In this document: positions 26,809 to 34,645 of the stretch, in pieces | Layout of the letters: each line of letters begins with the position of its first letter | Numbering within the stretch: position 1 is the stretch's first letter | Assembly: GCA_965218985.1 (NCBI GenBank) | Contig: CBDCMP010000006.1 | Coordinates: forward strand, 1-64,000 | Source: Pseudopedobacter sp965218985 | GTDB lineage: Bacteria > Bacteroidota > Bacteroidia > Sphingobacteriales > Sphingobacteriaceae | Length of the DNA stretch: 64,000 nt | Reading direction: 5' to 3' | Translations under genes and position numbers: made by a program | Notes under the pieces: model-generated | Told to the model about the DNA's origin: nothing | Databases searched by the model: none | What the model saw: only the letters and a program-made list of their open reading frames with translations

Positions 26809-26844
26809 CAAAAAAAGCTTTCTGGAGTTCAGGAAGCTTTTTTG
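26809..26844. terminator. Intrinsic terminator between convergent genes
   Basis: AAAAAGCTTTCTG-GAGTT-CAGGAAGCTTTTTT, a 13-bp stem with one wobble, flanked by A-run and T-run. It can serve both the plus-strand operon and fabI. Confidence 0.85.
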
Positions 26845-26926
26845 TATAAATGCTAAAGCAAAACGCACAAAGTAAAGTTAACTTATTGATTCAGAATTGA
26901 ATAGAACTTCGTATAAAAATTTGAAA

Positions 26927-27748
26927 TCAAACCTCGCTGCCACCAATCTGATCCATCACATCCATGCTTACCCCGGTGGAAGAATAGCCTCCATCGTGGA
27001 AGAGATTCTGCATGGTCACCATACGTGTTAAATCCGAGAATAGGGTGATGCAATAATCAGCACATGATTCAGCATCGGCATTGCCTAAAGGAGCAATTTT
27101 ATCTGCGAAATCATAGAAATTATCAAAACCTTTTATGCCCGAACCAGCCGTGGTTCGTGTGGGGGATTGAGAGACGGTGTTGATGCGAACTTTTTTATCC
27201 ACTCCGTAATGGTAGCCAAAACTTCTGGCGATGGATTCTAACATGGCCTTGATATCAGCCATATCCGTGTAGAAAGGGTAAGTACGTTGTGCGGCCATAT
27301 AGGTTAAGGCCACTATGCTCCCGCCTTCATTGATGGCATCGAGTTTTTTTGCCACAGCCAGCATTTTATGCAGTGACAGGGCAGACACGTCAATCCCTTT
27401 AGCGAAATAATCATAGTTGGATTCCGTGTAAGGGATTTTTTTCCTGATGTTCACGCTCATTCCTATGGAGTGTAAAACGAAATCTATTTTCCCTCCCAAA
27501 ATTTCCTGCGCTTTTGTGAACAGGTTGGTCAGTTCTTCCACATTGGTGGCGTCTGCAGGAATAATTTCGGAACCTGTCTGATCAGCCAAATTCTTGATCT
27601 CTCCCATACGCATGGCGATAGGGGCGTTGGTCAATACGAATGTTGCACCTTCTTCATGTGCTTTCTCTGCCACTTTCCAGGCAATGGAATTCTCATCCAA
27701 TGCACCTGTGATGATACCTTTTTTTCCTTTTAATAAGTTATAAGCCAT
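26927..27748 (-). CDS. fabI: Enoyl-[acyl-carrier-protein] reductase FabI
   Basis: A 273-residue atypical short-chain dehydrogenase. NADH-binding is at KGIITGALDENSIAW (residues ~9-24). The catalytic Tyr and Lys are in the FabI spacing Y-x6-K (Y160-K167, YTDMADIK). QSPTRTTAGSGI is the substrate-loop region. It catalyses the last step of each fatty acid elongation cycle, reducing enoyl-ACP with NAD(P)H, and is the target of triclosan. It ends the bamD-to-fabI minus-strand block; a 131-base gap from recN suggests its own promoter. Confidence 0.96.
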   Translation of the reverse strand: MAYNLLKGKKGIITGALDENSIAWKVAEKAHEEGATFVLTNAPIAMRMGEIKNLADQTGSEIIPADATNVEELTNLFTKAQEILGGKIDFVLHSIGMSVNIRKKIPYTESNYDYFAKGIDVSALSLHKMLAVAKKLDAINEGGSIVALTYMAAQRTYPFYTDMADIKAMLESIARSFGYHYGVDKKVRINTVSQSPTRTTAGSGIKGFDNFYDFADKIAPLGNADAESCADYCITLFSDLTRMVTMQNLFHDGGYSSTGVSMDVMDQIGGSEV

Positions 27749-27879
27749 TTTAATCAGTTGTTAGTTAGGAGTTGCTGGTTAATCAAGCAGTTAAATCACT
27801 GGCAATTGACCTGAGGCAACCACATTTAAATTGTAAAGATTGAAAAATTTTATAAGTAACGGGAAATAAAACCAATTAT

Positions 27880-29541
27880 TTATTCCTGTAACAATTCCCT
27901 GGCATTCTGCAATGCAGATTCTTTCGGATGTTCTCCGCTCAGCATTTTCGCTATCTCCAAAACCCGCTCTTGCGGATCTAATCTTTTGATCTGGGTATAG
28001 GTGAAATTATTCTTTGTGGCTTTGTAAACATAATAATGTGCCTGTCCTTTGCTGGCCATTTGTGGAAGGTGCGTGATGGTGATCACCTGCATGTCTTTTG
28101 CCAACTCCTGCATGATATTCCCCACCCGGTTGGCCACCTCTCCGGAAACGCCGGTATCAATCTCATCAAAGATGATGGTGGGTAGAGCCGTTTTTTTAGC
28201 AATTAAAGATTTGATGCTTAACATCAATCGGGAGAGCTCGCCGCCCGAAGCTACTTTGCTCAGCTCATTCAGCTGATGACCTTTATTGGCGTTGAACATA
28301 AATTTGATGGAGTCAATTCCGTTCTGGTTAAAATCTGTATTTTCAGAAATAGCGTGTCGAACTTTAAATTGAGCATGGTTCATCCCCACCTGTGATAACA
28401 TATCCAAGATGTGTTTCTCAATAGAAGGAATCACCTTAACCCGGTTGGTGCTTATTCCAGCGGCTTTATTTTGCAGCCGAACGCCCATTTCTTCCAGTTC
28501 CTTTCGTAGCGTTACCAGTTCATCGTCCACGGAAAGGATTTTACTCAGCTTTTCTGAGAAATCATGCTTAAGCTCCAGCAGTTCAGGGATAGAACTTACC
28601 CTATGTTTTTTCTGTAAGTTGTAAATCAGGCTTAAACGGGCATTGATTTCTTCCGCTTTTTGCTCATTGAACTGGGTGGATTGTTCCAAACGCTCCAGCT
28701 CATCGGCCACATCTTTAAGCTCAATGAGTGCGCTTTTTAATCTCCCGGCATGCTCCGCAATGGCAGGTTGATACTTCTCCAGCGATTGTACCTGAATGAG
28801 TGCAGCTCTCAGTTTGGTCAAAGCGGCATCTTCGCTATCTCCAATCAGGAAAATGGCTGATGACAGATTTTTCTTGATCTCCTCGGCATGGGTGAGGCTG
28901 TTGAGTTCGCTCTCCAAATGTCCCTGCTCATCTCCGGCCAGATTGACCGCTTCCAACTCGTCAAATTGAAATTGGAGATAATCCTGTTCAACTCCGGCTT
29001 GTTCCAGCTCCTCCCGTAGCTCCTTCAGTTTTTTTTGCGTTTTTTTATAGGCTTGGTATTGCTTGCGGTAATCTGCCAGTTCATCCTGGTGCTGCGCCAT
29101 CAGATCCACCACCAGTAGCTGAAAATCAGCATCGTTGATCTCTAAGGTGGCATGTTGGGAATGTACATCTATCAGCTGTTGAGCAAGCGTTTTTAAAAGA
29201 GATAAAGTGACAGGCGTATCATTGATGAAAGCCCGTGATTTTCCATCCAGTGCAATCTCTCTCCTTAAAACCGTCTCCGCTTCATAATCCAAATCATTCT
29301 CGCTGAAAAAATCTTTCAGCTGATAGGATTGGATGTTGAAAAAACCTTCAACGATACATTTTTTTTGCTGATTAAAGAAATATCTTCCTTCTGCCCGCTG
29401 ACCCAGGATTAAACCTAATGCACCTAAAACAATTGATTTCCCTGCGCCCGTTTCACCGGTCACCACGTTAAGGTCTCCATCAAAACTGATGTCGAGGTCA
29501 TCAATCAATGCATAATTTTTAATCAGCAATCTGTTCAGCAT
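27880..29541 (-). CDS. recN: DNA repair protein RecN
   Basis: A 553-residue SMC-like ATPase. The N-terminal half has Walker A GETGAGKSIVLGAL (about 29-42). A central coiled coil (about 150-350) follows. The C-terminal half has the signature VASGGELSRLMLSIK and Walker B PTIIFDEIDTGVSGE, then ITHLPQMA. It acts in double-strand break repair by recombination. It starts 7 bases after the DUF4835 gene and is in the same operon. Confidence 0.96.
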   Translation of the reverse strand: MLNRLLIKNYALIDDLDISFDGDLNVVTGETGAGKSIVLGALGLILGQRAEGRYFFNQQKKCIVEGFFNIQSYQLKDFFSENDLDYEAETVLRREIALDGKSRAFINDTPVTLSLLKTLAQQLIDVHSQHATLEINDADFQLLVVDLMAQHQDELADYRKQYQAYKKTQKKLKELREELEQAGVEQDYLQFQFDELEAVNLAGDEQGHLESELNSLTHAEEIKKNLSSAIFLIGDSEDAALTKLRAALIQVQSLEKYQPAIAEHAGRLKSALIELKDVADELERLEQSTQFNEQKAEEINARLSLIYNLQKKHRVSSIPELLELKHDFSEKLSKILSVDDELVTLRKELEEMGVRLQNKAAGISTNRVKVIPSIEKHILDMLSQVGMNHAQFKVRHAISENTDFNQNGIDSIKFMFNANKGHQLNELSKVASGGELSRLMLSIKSLIAKKTALPTIIFDEIDTGVSGEVANRVGNIMQELAKDMQVITITHLPQMASKGQAHYYVYKATKNNFTYTQIKRLDPQERVLEIAKMLSGEHPKESALQNARELLQE

Positions 29542-29548
29542 ATTGGTG

Positions 29549-30445
29549 TTATTTAGCTTTTTTCAGTTCTTCATATTTAGTGGTGTTGGCCGGGTCAGCA
29601 TCCACCATCACATTATAGATCCGTATTCTCTCCATCGGATCAGCTTTGCTGAAGATATCCACTATTTCATCAGCCTTAGCGGAGAAAAAAACTTGATTGA
29701 GTACCGAACCTTGCTTCTGCTTATCCAGCTTAGTTAAAGCTGGCAAGGCATCCGCAATGTTCTTTCTCGCTTTTTGAACGTCCTGGCTCATCAAATCCAG
29801 CCCTGCTCTATGGTAGGTATATAAAAGTGATCTTAAAGGCAAGAAGCTTTTGTTATTCAGGTTCTCTATCAGCCAGTAGCGGTTTCTGAGTCCTTCAAAA
29901 GCCTTCCACCCGCCATATGCTGTGCTTTGGGCAGTGTTTAAAACCGTTTGGGCCTTTGCATAAACATTAGAACCTCCAAACTCTGCGAAGGTGTCATTAT
30001 CCATGCCTATGATAACGTAAGCATAAAAAGCGAGCAAAGAAGTGAGGTTGTTGCTGAAATTGGATGCATTGAAGTCCAAGGGCTGACCTTCAGCATAGCT
30101 GAAATCAAAGTTTTTGTCATTGATGCTTAACACGGTCGCATTATAAGTGCTGCCAAAGACGGGTCTGCTGCTGATGATCTGGGCTTCGGCTTTATAATTG
30201 CTGGAACCGTCCCAGTCTTTTAGCGTGATCACGAAGTTACAATCTATTCTCTCCTGAGGTTGTAATTCAGTGTCGCTCCATTTCCGGTTGTTCAGAAAAT
30301 CTGTGATGGTGGTTTTCAATACTTCCAGAGGACGCTTGTTGGTGTTCTGAATTTGTGGAGAGAGGATTTGAACCCTTGCATTCAGATCTTGGCTAAAGCT
30401 ATGGCCGGATGTGAAAAGAAATAACAAAAAAAAGATTTTTTTCAT
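29549..30445 (-). CDS. DUF4835 family exported protein
   Basis: 298 residues with a Sec signal peptide (SGHSFSQDL). The body (RVQILSPQIQNTNKRPLEVL, CNFVITLKDWDG, GGWKAFEGLRNRYWLIENLNNK) matches the Bacteroidota-specific DUF4835 family. In this phylum the gene usually sits between coaBC and recN, as here. Its start overlaps the coaB stop by 4 bases. Function is unknown; an envelope location is likely. Confidence 0.85.
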   Translation of the reverse strand: MKKIFFLLFLFTSGHSFSQDLNARVQILSPQIQNTNKRPLEVLKTTITDFLNNRKWSDTELQPQERIDCNFVITLKDWDGSSNYKAEAQIISSRPVFGSTYNATVLSINDKNFDFSYAEGQPLDFNASNFSNNLTSLLAFYAYVIIGMDNDTFAEFGGSNVYAKAQTVLNTAQSTAYGGWKAFEGLRNRYWLIENLNNKSFLPLRSLLYTYHRAGLDLMSQDVQKARKNIADALPALTKLDKQKQGSVLNQVFFSAKADEIVDIFSKADPMERIRIYNVMVDADPANTTKYEELKKAK

Positions 30446-31086
30446 AGAATAGCGATGATTTTAGCACAAATGTCTTTAGCTACTGCTGCCTTGGTTTTTA
30501 AAGCAAACGAAGTTTTGTGGAAATCTTTATCGATGATGGTGATTTTATTGGTTTCTTTTTTAAACCCGGCACCTTCATCGTTCAAAGAATTTAAGACGAT
30601 GAAATCCAAATTCTTTCGCTGTAGTTTTTGTGTAGCATATTCCTCTTCGTTATGAGTCTCCAGCGCAAAGCCCACTAAAATCTGATTGTTTTTTTTTCTT
30701 GATCCTAATTCAAATAGGATGTCTGTTGTTTTTTTCAGGGCGATGGAAGAATGCTCATCCTCTTTCTTTATTTTCTGTAAAGCGAGTGCTGCAGGTGTGT
30801 AGTCGGCTACTGCGGCAGTCATTACACAAACCGCAGCATGCTCAAATTCCCTTAGGCAGACATCCAATAGTTCAGCTGCAGAAGTAATGCTGATTTTTTT
30901 TATGGATTCATCTCCTAAATGGATGGAAGTTGGGCCACTGATTAGGGTGACATCCGCTCCATTTCTCGCCAGCTCCTCTGCAATGGCATAACCCATCTTT
31001 CCGGATGAATGATTTCCAATGAATCTTACAGGATCAATCGCTTCATAAGTAGGGCCTGCGGTCACCAGTACTTTAATATTAGTCAA
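30442..31086 (-). CDS. coaB: Phosphopantothenate-cysteine ligase (CoaB half of CoaBC)
   Basis: 214 residues carrying the CoaB fold: KVLVTAGPTYEAIDPVRFIGNHSSGKMG at the N-terminus, GAD and MTAAVADYTP, and the late motif KKTTDIL. It ligates cysteine to 4'-phosphopantothenate (CTP-dependent) in coenzyme A synthesis. The only in-frame start is TTG at 31086, inside the coaC stop context (TTGA). In Bacteroidota coaB and coaC are normally one fused gene. In the upstream -1 frame the codons read KLPLTNIKVLV, a natural linker, so the split is suspicious (see findings). Confidence 0.88.
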   Translation of the reverse strand: MTNIKVLVTAGPTYEAIDPVRFIGNHSSGKMGYAIAEELARNGADVTLISGPTSIHLGDESIKKISITSAAELLDVCLREFEHAAVCVMTAAVADYTPAALALQKIKKEDEHSSIALKKTTDILFELGSRKKNNQILVGFALETHNEEEYATQKLQRKNLDFIVLNSLNDEGAGFKKETNKITIIDKDFHKTSFALKTKAAVAKDICAKIIAIL

Positions 31087-31652
31087 AGGAAGCTTTTTTT
31101 TAGCTTACCTAAAAGCTGATCCAGTATCTGTTGAGGCTCTGCCAAACGTCCTTCACCAACTAATCCACTGGCTAACTCTCCATGAGTTGGCTTGATGATT
31201 TGATTTCCAAAAGTGATTAATTTACTGATATTATGTTGAGTTGCAGGATGCTTCCACATGTCCAAGTCCATAGCCGGGGCAATGTAAACGGGACATTTAG
31301 CAGATAAATAAACTGCAGTGAGCAGGTTGTCACAAAGCCCGTTTGCTATTTTTGCGATGGTGTTTGCCGTTGCCGGAGCGATGATCATCAGATCGGCCCA
31401 AAGTCCAAGTTCAACATGATTATTCCACCCGCCTGTTTCATTTTTAAAATATGAGGTAAGAACAGGTTGTTTGGAAAGGGTGGACAGGGTTAATGGCGTG
31501 ATGAAAGAAGTGGCATCCTTGGTCATGATCACTTTCACGTTTGCACCAGCTTTTATAAACAACCGAACCAGCTCTGCCGATTTATAACTTGCAATGCTGC
31601 CGCAAACGCCAAGAAGTATGTTTTTATCTTTAAGCATATCAATGATGCTCAA
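31083..31652 (-). CDS. coaC: Phosphopantothenoylcysteine decarboxylase (CoaC half of CoaBC)
   Basis: A 189-residue HFCD flavoprotein with KNILLGVCGSIASYKSAELV, ATANTIAKIANGLCDNLLT and PAMDLDMWKHPATQ (substrate-clamp and FMN-binding motifs). It decarboxylates phosphopantothenoylcysteine to phosphopantetheine. The reading frame ends in GKLKKSFL just after an A8 run (31094-31101 on the plus strand as T8). The coaB frame is the -1 frame here. Start ATG at 31652. Confidence 0.9.
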   Translation of the reverse strand: MSIIDMLKDKNILLGVCGSIASYKSAELVRLFIKAGANVKVIMTKDATSFITPLTLSTLSKQPVLTSYFKNETGGWNNHVELGLWADLMIIAPATANTIAKIANGLCDNLLTAVYLSAKCPVYIAPAMDLDMWKHPATQHNISKLITFGNQIIKPTHGELASGLVGEGRLAEPQQILDQLLGKLKKSFL

Positions 31653-31663
31653 ATATAGAACAA

Positions 31664-32002
31664 TTACTTTTGTTCTTTAGCAGGATTTCTGTAGTAAACC
31701 TTACCGTGGATGAATTCATCAATGGCAATCAAAGAAGGCTTAGGCATTCTTTCATAATGCTTGGAGATTTCGATTTGCTCTCTGTTTTCAAACACTTCTT
31801 CCAGGTTATCATTAGAACTGGCAAATTCAGCCAGTTTGCCATGAAGCTCTTCTTTCATATTTGCGGCTATTTGATTAGCCCTTTTGCTGATCACCACTAA
31901 AGACTCGTAAACATTCTTTGTTTCGATGTCTAATTGTCTTAAATCTCTGGTTACAGTAGTGTTAGCCACTGTAGGTTTTGTGATATCTTTATTATTGTTC
32001 AT
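31664..32002 (-). CDS. rpoZ: DNA-directed RNA polymerase omega subunit (Bacteroidota RpoZ-like)
   Basis: The ATG at 32002 (MNNNKDITKP) is chosen; a longer frame extends into bamD. The ~112-residue protein has the omega core KNVYESLVVISKRANQIAANMKEELHGKLAEFA and the phylum-typical tail IDEFIHGKVYYRNP. It stabilises the beta' subunit. It overlaps the end of bamD by 11 bases and is followed 11 bases later by coaC, all within one operon. Confidence 0.88.
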   Translation of the reverse strand: MNNNKDITKPTVANTTVTRDLRQLDIETKNVYESLVVISKRANQIAANMKEELHGKLAEFASSNDNLEEVFENREQIEISKHYERMPKPSLIAIDEFIHGKVYYRNPAKEQK

Positions 32003-32855
32003 CTTTTTGATCTTTTTTAGTGTCGGTATAAGACGCAAGAAGCTTTTTGGTGTCCTCTATGCCTTTTTCTGAATTTTCTTTGAGTTGTTGTGCCTCCTTT
32101 AGGTAAGTGCTGTTTGGATATTTTTCGGCAAATCTTTCATATTCCTGTATGGCTTCATTGTAACGGCCTTCTTGTTTGGTCTCCAAGCTATTTTTAGCAT
32201 ATAGGTATTGAGCTTTAATGGTTAGAAATTCCATCTCCTCCGCATACCTGGTGTCGGGGAAATCTTTTTCAGAATTTCTAAAAGCGATCACTGCGGCCTG
32301 GTAATCTCCAATATCTAGGAAAAGTTTGGCATTAGCATAAGATTTCTCCTCCAGTTTGCCTCTTAAATCGGCTATCAGTTTACTGGCTTCAGCTACACGA
32401 TCACTTTTTGGATATAAGTTGATGAAAAGCTGTAAAGCTTCAATTGCTTTATAGGTGTTAGCCTGGTCTAAAGAATAGGTTGGAGAATCCAGATAATAAC
32501 AATAGGCAGCTAAAAATCTACATTCTTCGGCCCTCGGACTGCTTGGATAGGTGTCAGCGAAAGTCTTGAAATGATATCTTGCAGACAGGTAATCCTTTAA
32601 TTTATAGTTGGTGTAGGCATAATAGTAGTAAAGATCCTCAGACTCCGCCCTGCCCCGGTATCTTTGAACTAAATCATCAAATAAAATAAGTGCCTTTGAG
32701 TAATCTTTCTTATTGTAAAGGCGAATGGCTTCCTGATATTTTTTAGCTACATCAGTGCTTGCCCTCAGCTTTTCAAATTTGCTTTTACAACCAGTGAAAA
32801 CTACTGAAATTAATAGGATAAAGCTCAGAATTGCTAAGCTCTTATTTTTAAACAT
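31992..32855 (-). CDS. bamD: Outer membrane protein assembly factor BamD
   Basis: The ATG at 32855 (MFKNKSLAILSF) gives a lipoprotein signal peptide with lipobox VFTGC (Cys23). The ~287-residue mature protein is made of TPR repeats (KKYQEAIRLYNKKDYSKALILFDDLV; ALQLFINLYPKSDRVAEASK; AIQEYERFAEKYPNSTYLKEA). BamD is the essential lipoprotein partner of BamA for inserting beta-barrel proteins. A TATCTTTG -7 box ends only 4 bases before the ATG, which predicts a leaderless message. It is first in the operon with rpoZ, coaC, coaB, DUF4835 and recN. Confidence 0.92.
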   Translation of the reverse strand: MFKNKSLAILSFILLISVVFTGCKSKFEKLRASTDVAKKYQEAIRLYNKKDYSKALILFDDLVQRYRGRAESEDLYYYYAYTNYKLKDYLSARYHFKTFADTYPSSPRAEECRFLAAYCYYLDSPTYSLDQANTYKAIEALQLFINLYPKSDRVAEASKLIADLRGKLEEKSYANAKLFLDIGDYQAAVIAFRNSEKDFPDTRYAEEMEFLTIKAQYLYAKNSLETKQEGRYNEAIQEYERFAEKYPNSTYLKEAQQLKENSEKGIEDTKKLLASYTDTKKDQKDEQ

Positions 32856-32859
32856 CCTG

Positions 32860-32867
32860 CAAAGATA
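32860..32867 (-). promoter_or_regulatory. Bacteroidota -7 promoter element (TATCTTTG) of bamD
   Basis: A perfect TAnnTTTG ending 4 bases before the bamD ATG. With the usual spacing the transcript would begin at or next to the A of the ATG. Confidence 0.6.
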
Positions 32868-33092
32868 GATTATTAAATAATACAAGTCAATTTTTTAAAT
32901 GAACATCTGCATGCTAAACTATAGTTATTATGTCAGAAATCCTGTCATTTTAACACATTTTAACAGGTGGGTATGGTTAAGCGGATTTTGTTTTAGAAGA
33001 GGCTGAATTTTTTTGACCAGCTGATAAAATTTTTTCAGAAGCAGCTTATCCCTGAGATTCTTCTTATCTTCAATTTTTATAAATTTTAAAGA

Positions 33093-33881
33093 ATGAATAA
33101 ATTAACGATTTATCATGCCGATGCCTTCACAGATCATGTTTTTGGTGGTAACCCTGCCGCGATTTGTATATTAAACCACTGGATACCCACTTCCATCATG
33201 CAAAGTATCGCCAATGAAAATAACCTTGCAGAAACCGCTTTTTTAGTGAAAGAGAAGGAGCAATACCATATCAGATGGTTTACCCCGACTGTGGAGGTTG
33301 ACCTTTGCGGACACGCGACTTTAGCTGCTGCACATATTCTTTATGAATTTGGTTTTGAGGATGGCCCCATCATTAATTTCAACTCCCAAAGAAGTGGGCC
33401 ACTGCAGGTGGAGAAAGGCGAGGAGCTGTTGATTTTGAATTTCCCCGCGGATGAATTATCGGAGATAGAATTTTATCCCGAGATTCACGAAGTGTTTGAT
33501 ATTCGTCCTTCTCACGTGTTTAAAGGGAAGACAGATTACATGTTGGTTTATCATAGCCAGGAGGAGATTGAACGTATAGAACCTGATATTTTAAAAATTG
33601 AGCATTTGGATTGTAGAGGTGTGATTGTTACTGCTCCAGGAAATGATGTCGATTTTGTTTCCAGATTCTTTGCCCCACAGAGTGGTGTTCTGGAAGATCC
33701 GGTGACAGGATCTGCTCACACCACTTTGACCCCTTACTGGTCCAAAAGGTTAGAGAAGACAAAATTAACCGCTAGGCAAATCTCTGCGAGAGGCGGCTAT
33801 TTGAAACTGGAGGATTGCGGAGACAGGGTAAAGATTGGTGGAATCGCCATCACCTATTTAAAAGGAGAAATCTATTTTTAA
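33093..33881 (+). CDS. PhzF-family isomerase
   Basis: 262 residues with the PhzF two-domain diaminopimelate-epimerase-like fold. Visible are the N-terminal ADAFTDHVFGGNPAAIC with the catalytic-loop pattern NLAETAFL, VDLCGHATLAAAH in domain 1, and EDPVTGSAHTTL in domain 2 with RGGYLKLE near the end. Members catalyse isomerisation of small metabolites; phenazine synthesis genes are absent, so the substrate is open. It runs divergent from bamD and is co-transcribed with the small DUF3820 gene 1 base downstream. Confidence 0.9.
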   Translation: MNKLTIYHADAFTDHVFGGNPAAICILNHWIPTSIMQSIANENNLAETAFLVKEKEQYHIRWFTPTVEVDLCGHATLAAAHILYEFGFEDGPIINFNSQRSGPLQVEKGEELLILNFPADELSEIEFYPEIHEVFDIRPSHVFKGKTDYMLVYHSQEEIERIEPDILKIEHLDCRGVIVTAPGNDVDFVSRFFAPQSGVLEDPVTGSAHTTLTPYWSKRLEKTKLTARQISARGGYLKLEDCGDRVKIGGIAITYLKGEIYF

Positions 33882-33882
33882 A

Positions 33883-34095
33883 ATGGATCCAAACATTTTA
33901 TTAGAGCTGGTAAAAGTGCGGATGCCTTTCGGGAAGTATAAAGAAAGGCTGTTATGTGATTTGCCCATCTCTTATTTGGAGTGGTTTGCCCATAAAGGAT
34001 GGCCGCCCGGTAAGCTTGGCCAGCAATTAGCCACCATTTATGAAATTAAACTGAATGGATTGGAATATTTATTGAAACCTCTTAAAAAAGGATGA
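33883..34095 (+). CDS. DUF3820 family protein
   Basis: A 70-residue protein of the DUF3820 type: MPFGKYKERLLCDLPISYLEWF followed by GWPPGKLGQQL. The family is described as putative quorum-sensing-regulated virulence factors, but its real biochemical role is unknown. It begins 1 base after the phzF stop codon. Confidence 0.85.
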   Translation: MDPNILLELVKVRMPFGKYKERLLCDLPISYLEWFAHKGWPPGKLGQQLATIYEIKLNGLEYLLKPLKKG

Positions 34096-34106
34096 TATAA
34101 AAAAAT

Positions 34107-34625
34107 TCAACCTATGATTTCGGATGACTTAGTGTTTTTCTTAAAGGAGAAGTTTCTTTGGGAGAAATAGCTGAAAACAATCACAATGGCATTGGTGACC
34201 ATCACGGATGGGGTGGGATACCATCCAAATTTCTCCACGAATATTTTTAAAAATAGATAATTAAGAAGGATACAGATCACCACCACCAGAAAATACCGGA
34301 AGAGTTGGATTCTTTTTTTAAGATAGGACCCTTCAAAGACCACAAACATATTCAGATAATAACCGATAGGAAAGGTGGCGAAGAAGGCAATGATGAATGC
34401 TGCTATATGCGGACTGATGGCGATGATACCCAAGTGGACCACTTTTTTATTCAATATGAAATTATAGGAGATGAAATATAACAAGATGTTTAAAGCAGTG
34501 GTTCCACCTCCGCAAGCTGCGTATCTGAAAGTTTGCAGTGGCATGAATTTTCTGAACAATGGATAGATAGCATCAATGATTAGGAGCAGCAGTGTTTTAA
34601 ATCTTTGATGGAGCTGTTGAAGCAT
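34107..34625 (-). CDS. GtrA family membrane protein
   Basis: The ATG at 34625 (MLQQLHQRFK) is chosen because an upstream TTG (34634) lies within the TATATTTG promoter box. Four TM helices of the GtrA fold are evident (TFRYAACGGGTTALNILLYF; AAFIIAFFATFPIGYYLN; YFLVVVICILLNYLFL; VMVTNAIVIVFSYFSQRNFSF). The ending RNFSF is typical of the family. GtrA proteins are thought to move undecaprenyl-phosphate-linked sugars across the inner membrane. No glycosyltransferase is adjacent. Confidence 0.88.
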   Translation of the reverse strand: MLQQLHQRFKTLLLLIIDAIYPLFRKFMPLQTFRYAACGGGTTALNILLYFISYNFILNKKVVHLGIIAISPHIAAFIIAFFATFPIGYYLNMFVVFEGSYLKKRIQLFRYFLVVVICILLNYLFLKIFVEKFGWYPTPSVMVTNAIVIVFSYFSQRNFSFKKNTKSSEIIG

Positions 34626-34631
34626 TTGCTG

Positions 34632-34639
34632 CAAATATA
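34632..34639 (-). promoter_or_regulatory. Bacteroidota -7 promoter element (TATATTTG) of the GtrA gene
   Basis: Perfect TAnnTTTG ending 6 bases before the chosen ATG, predicting almost no 5' leader. Confidence 0.5.
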
Positions 34640-34645
34640 GGTGGT

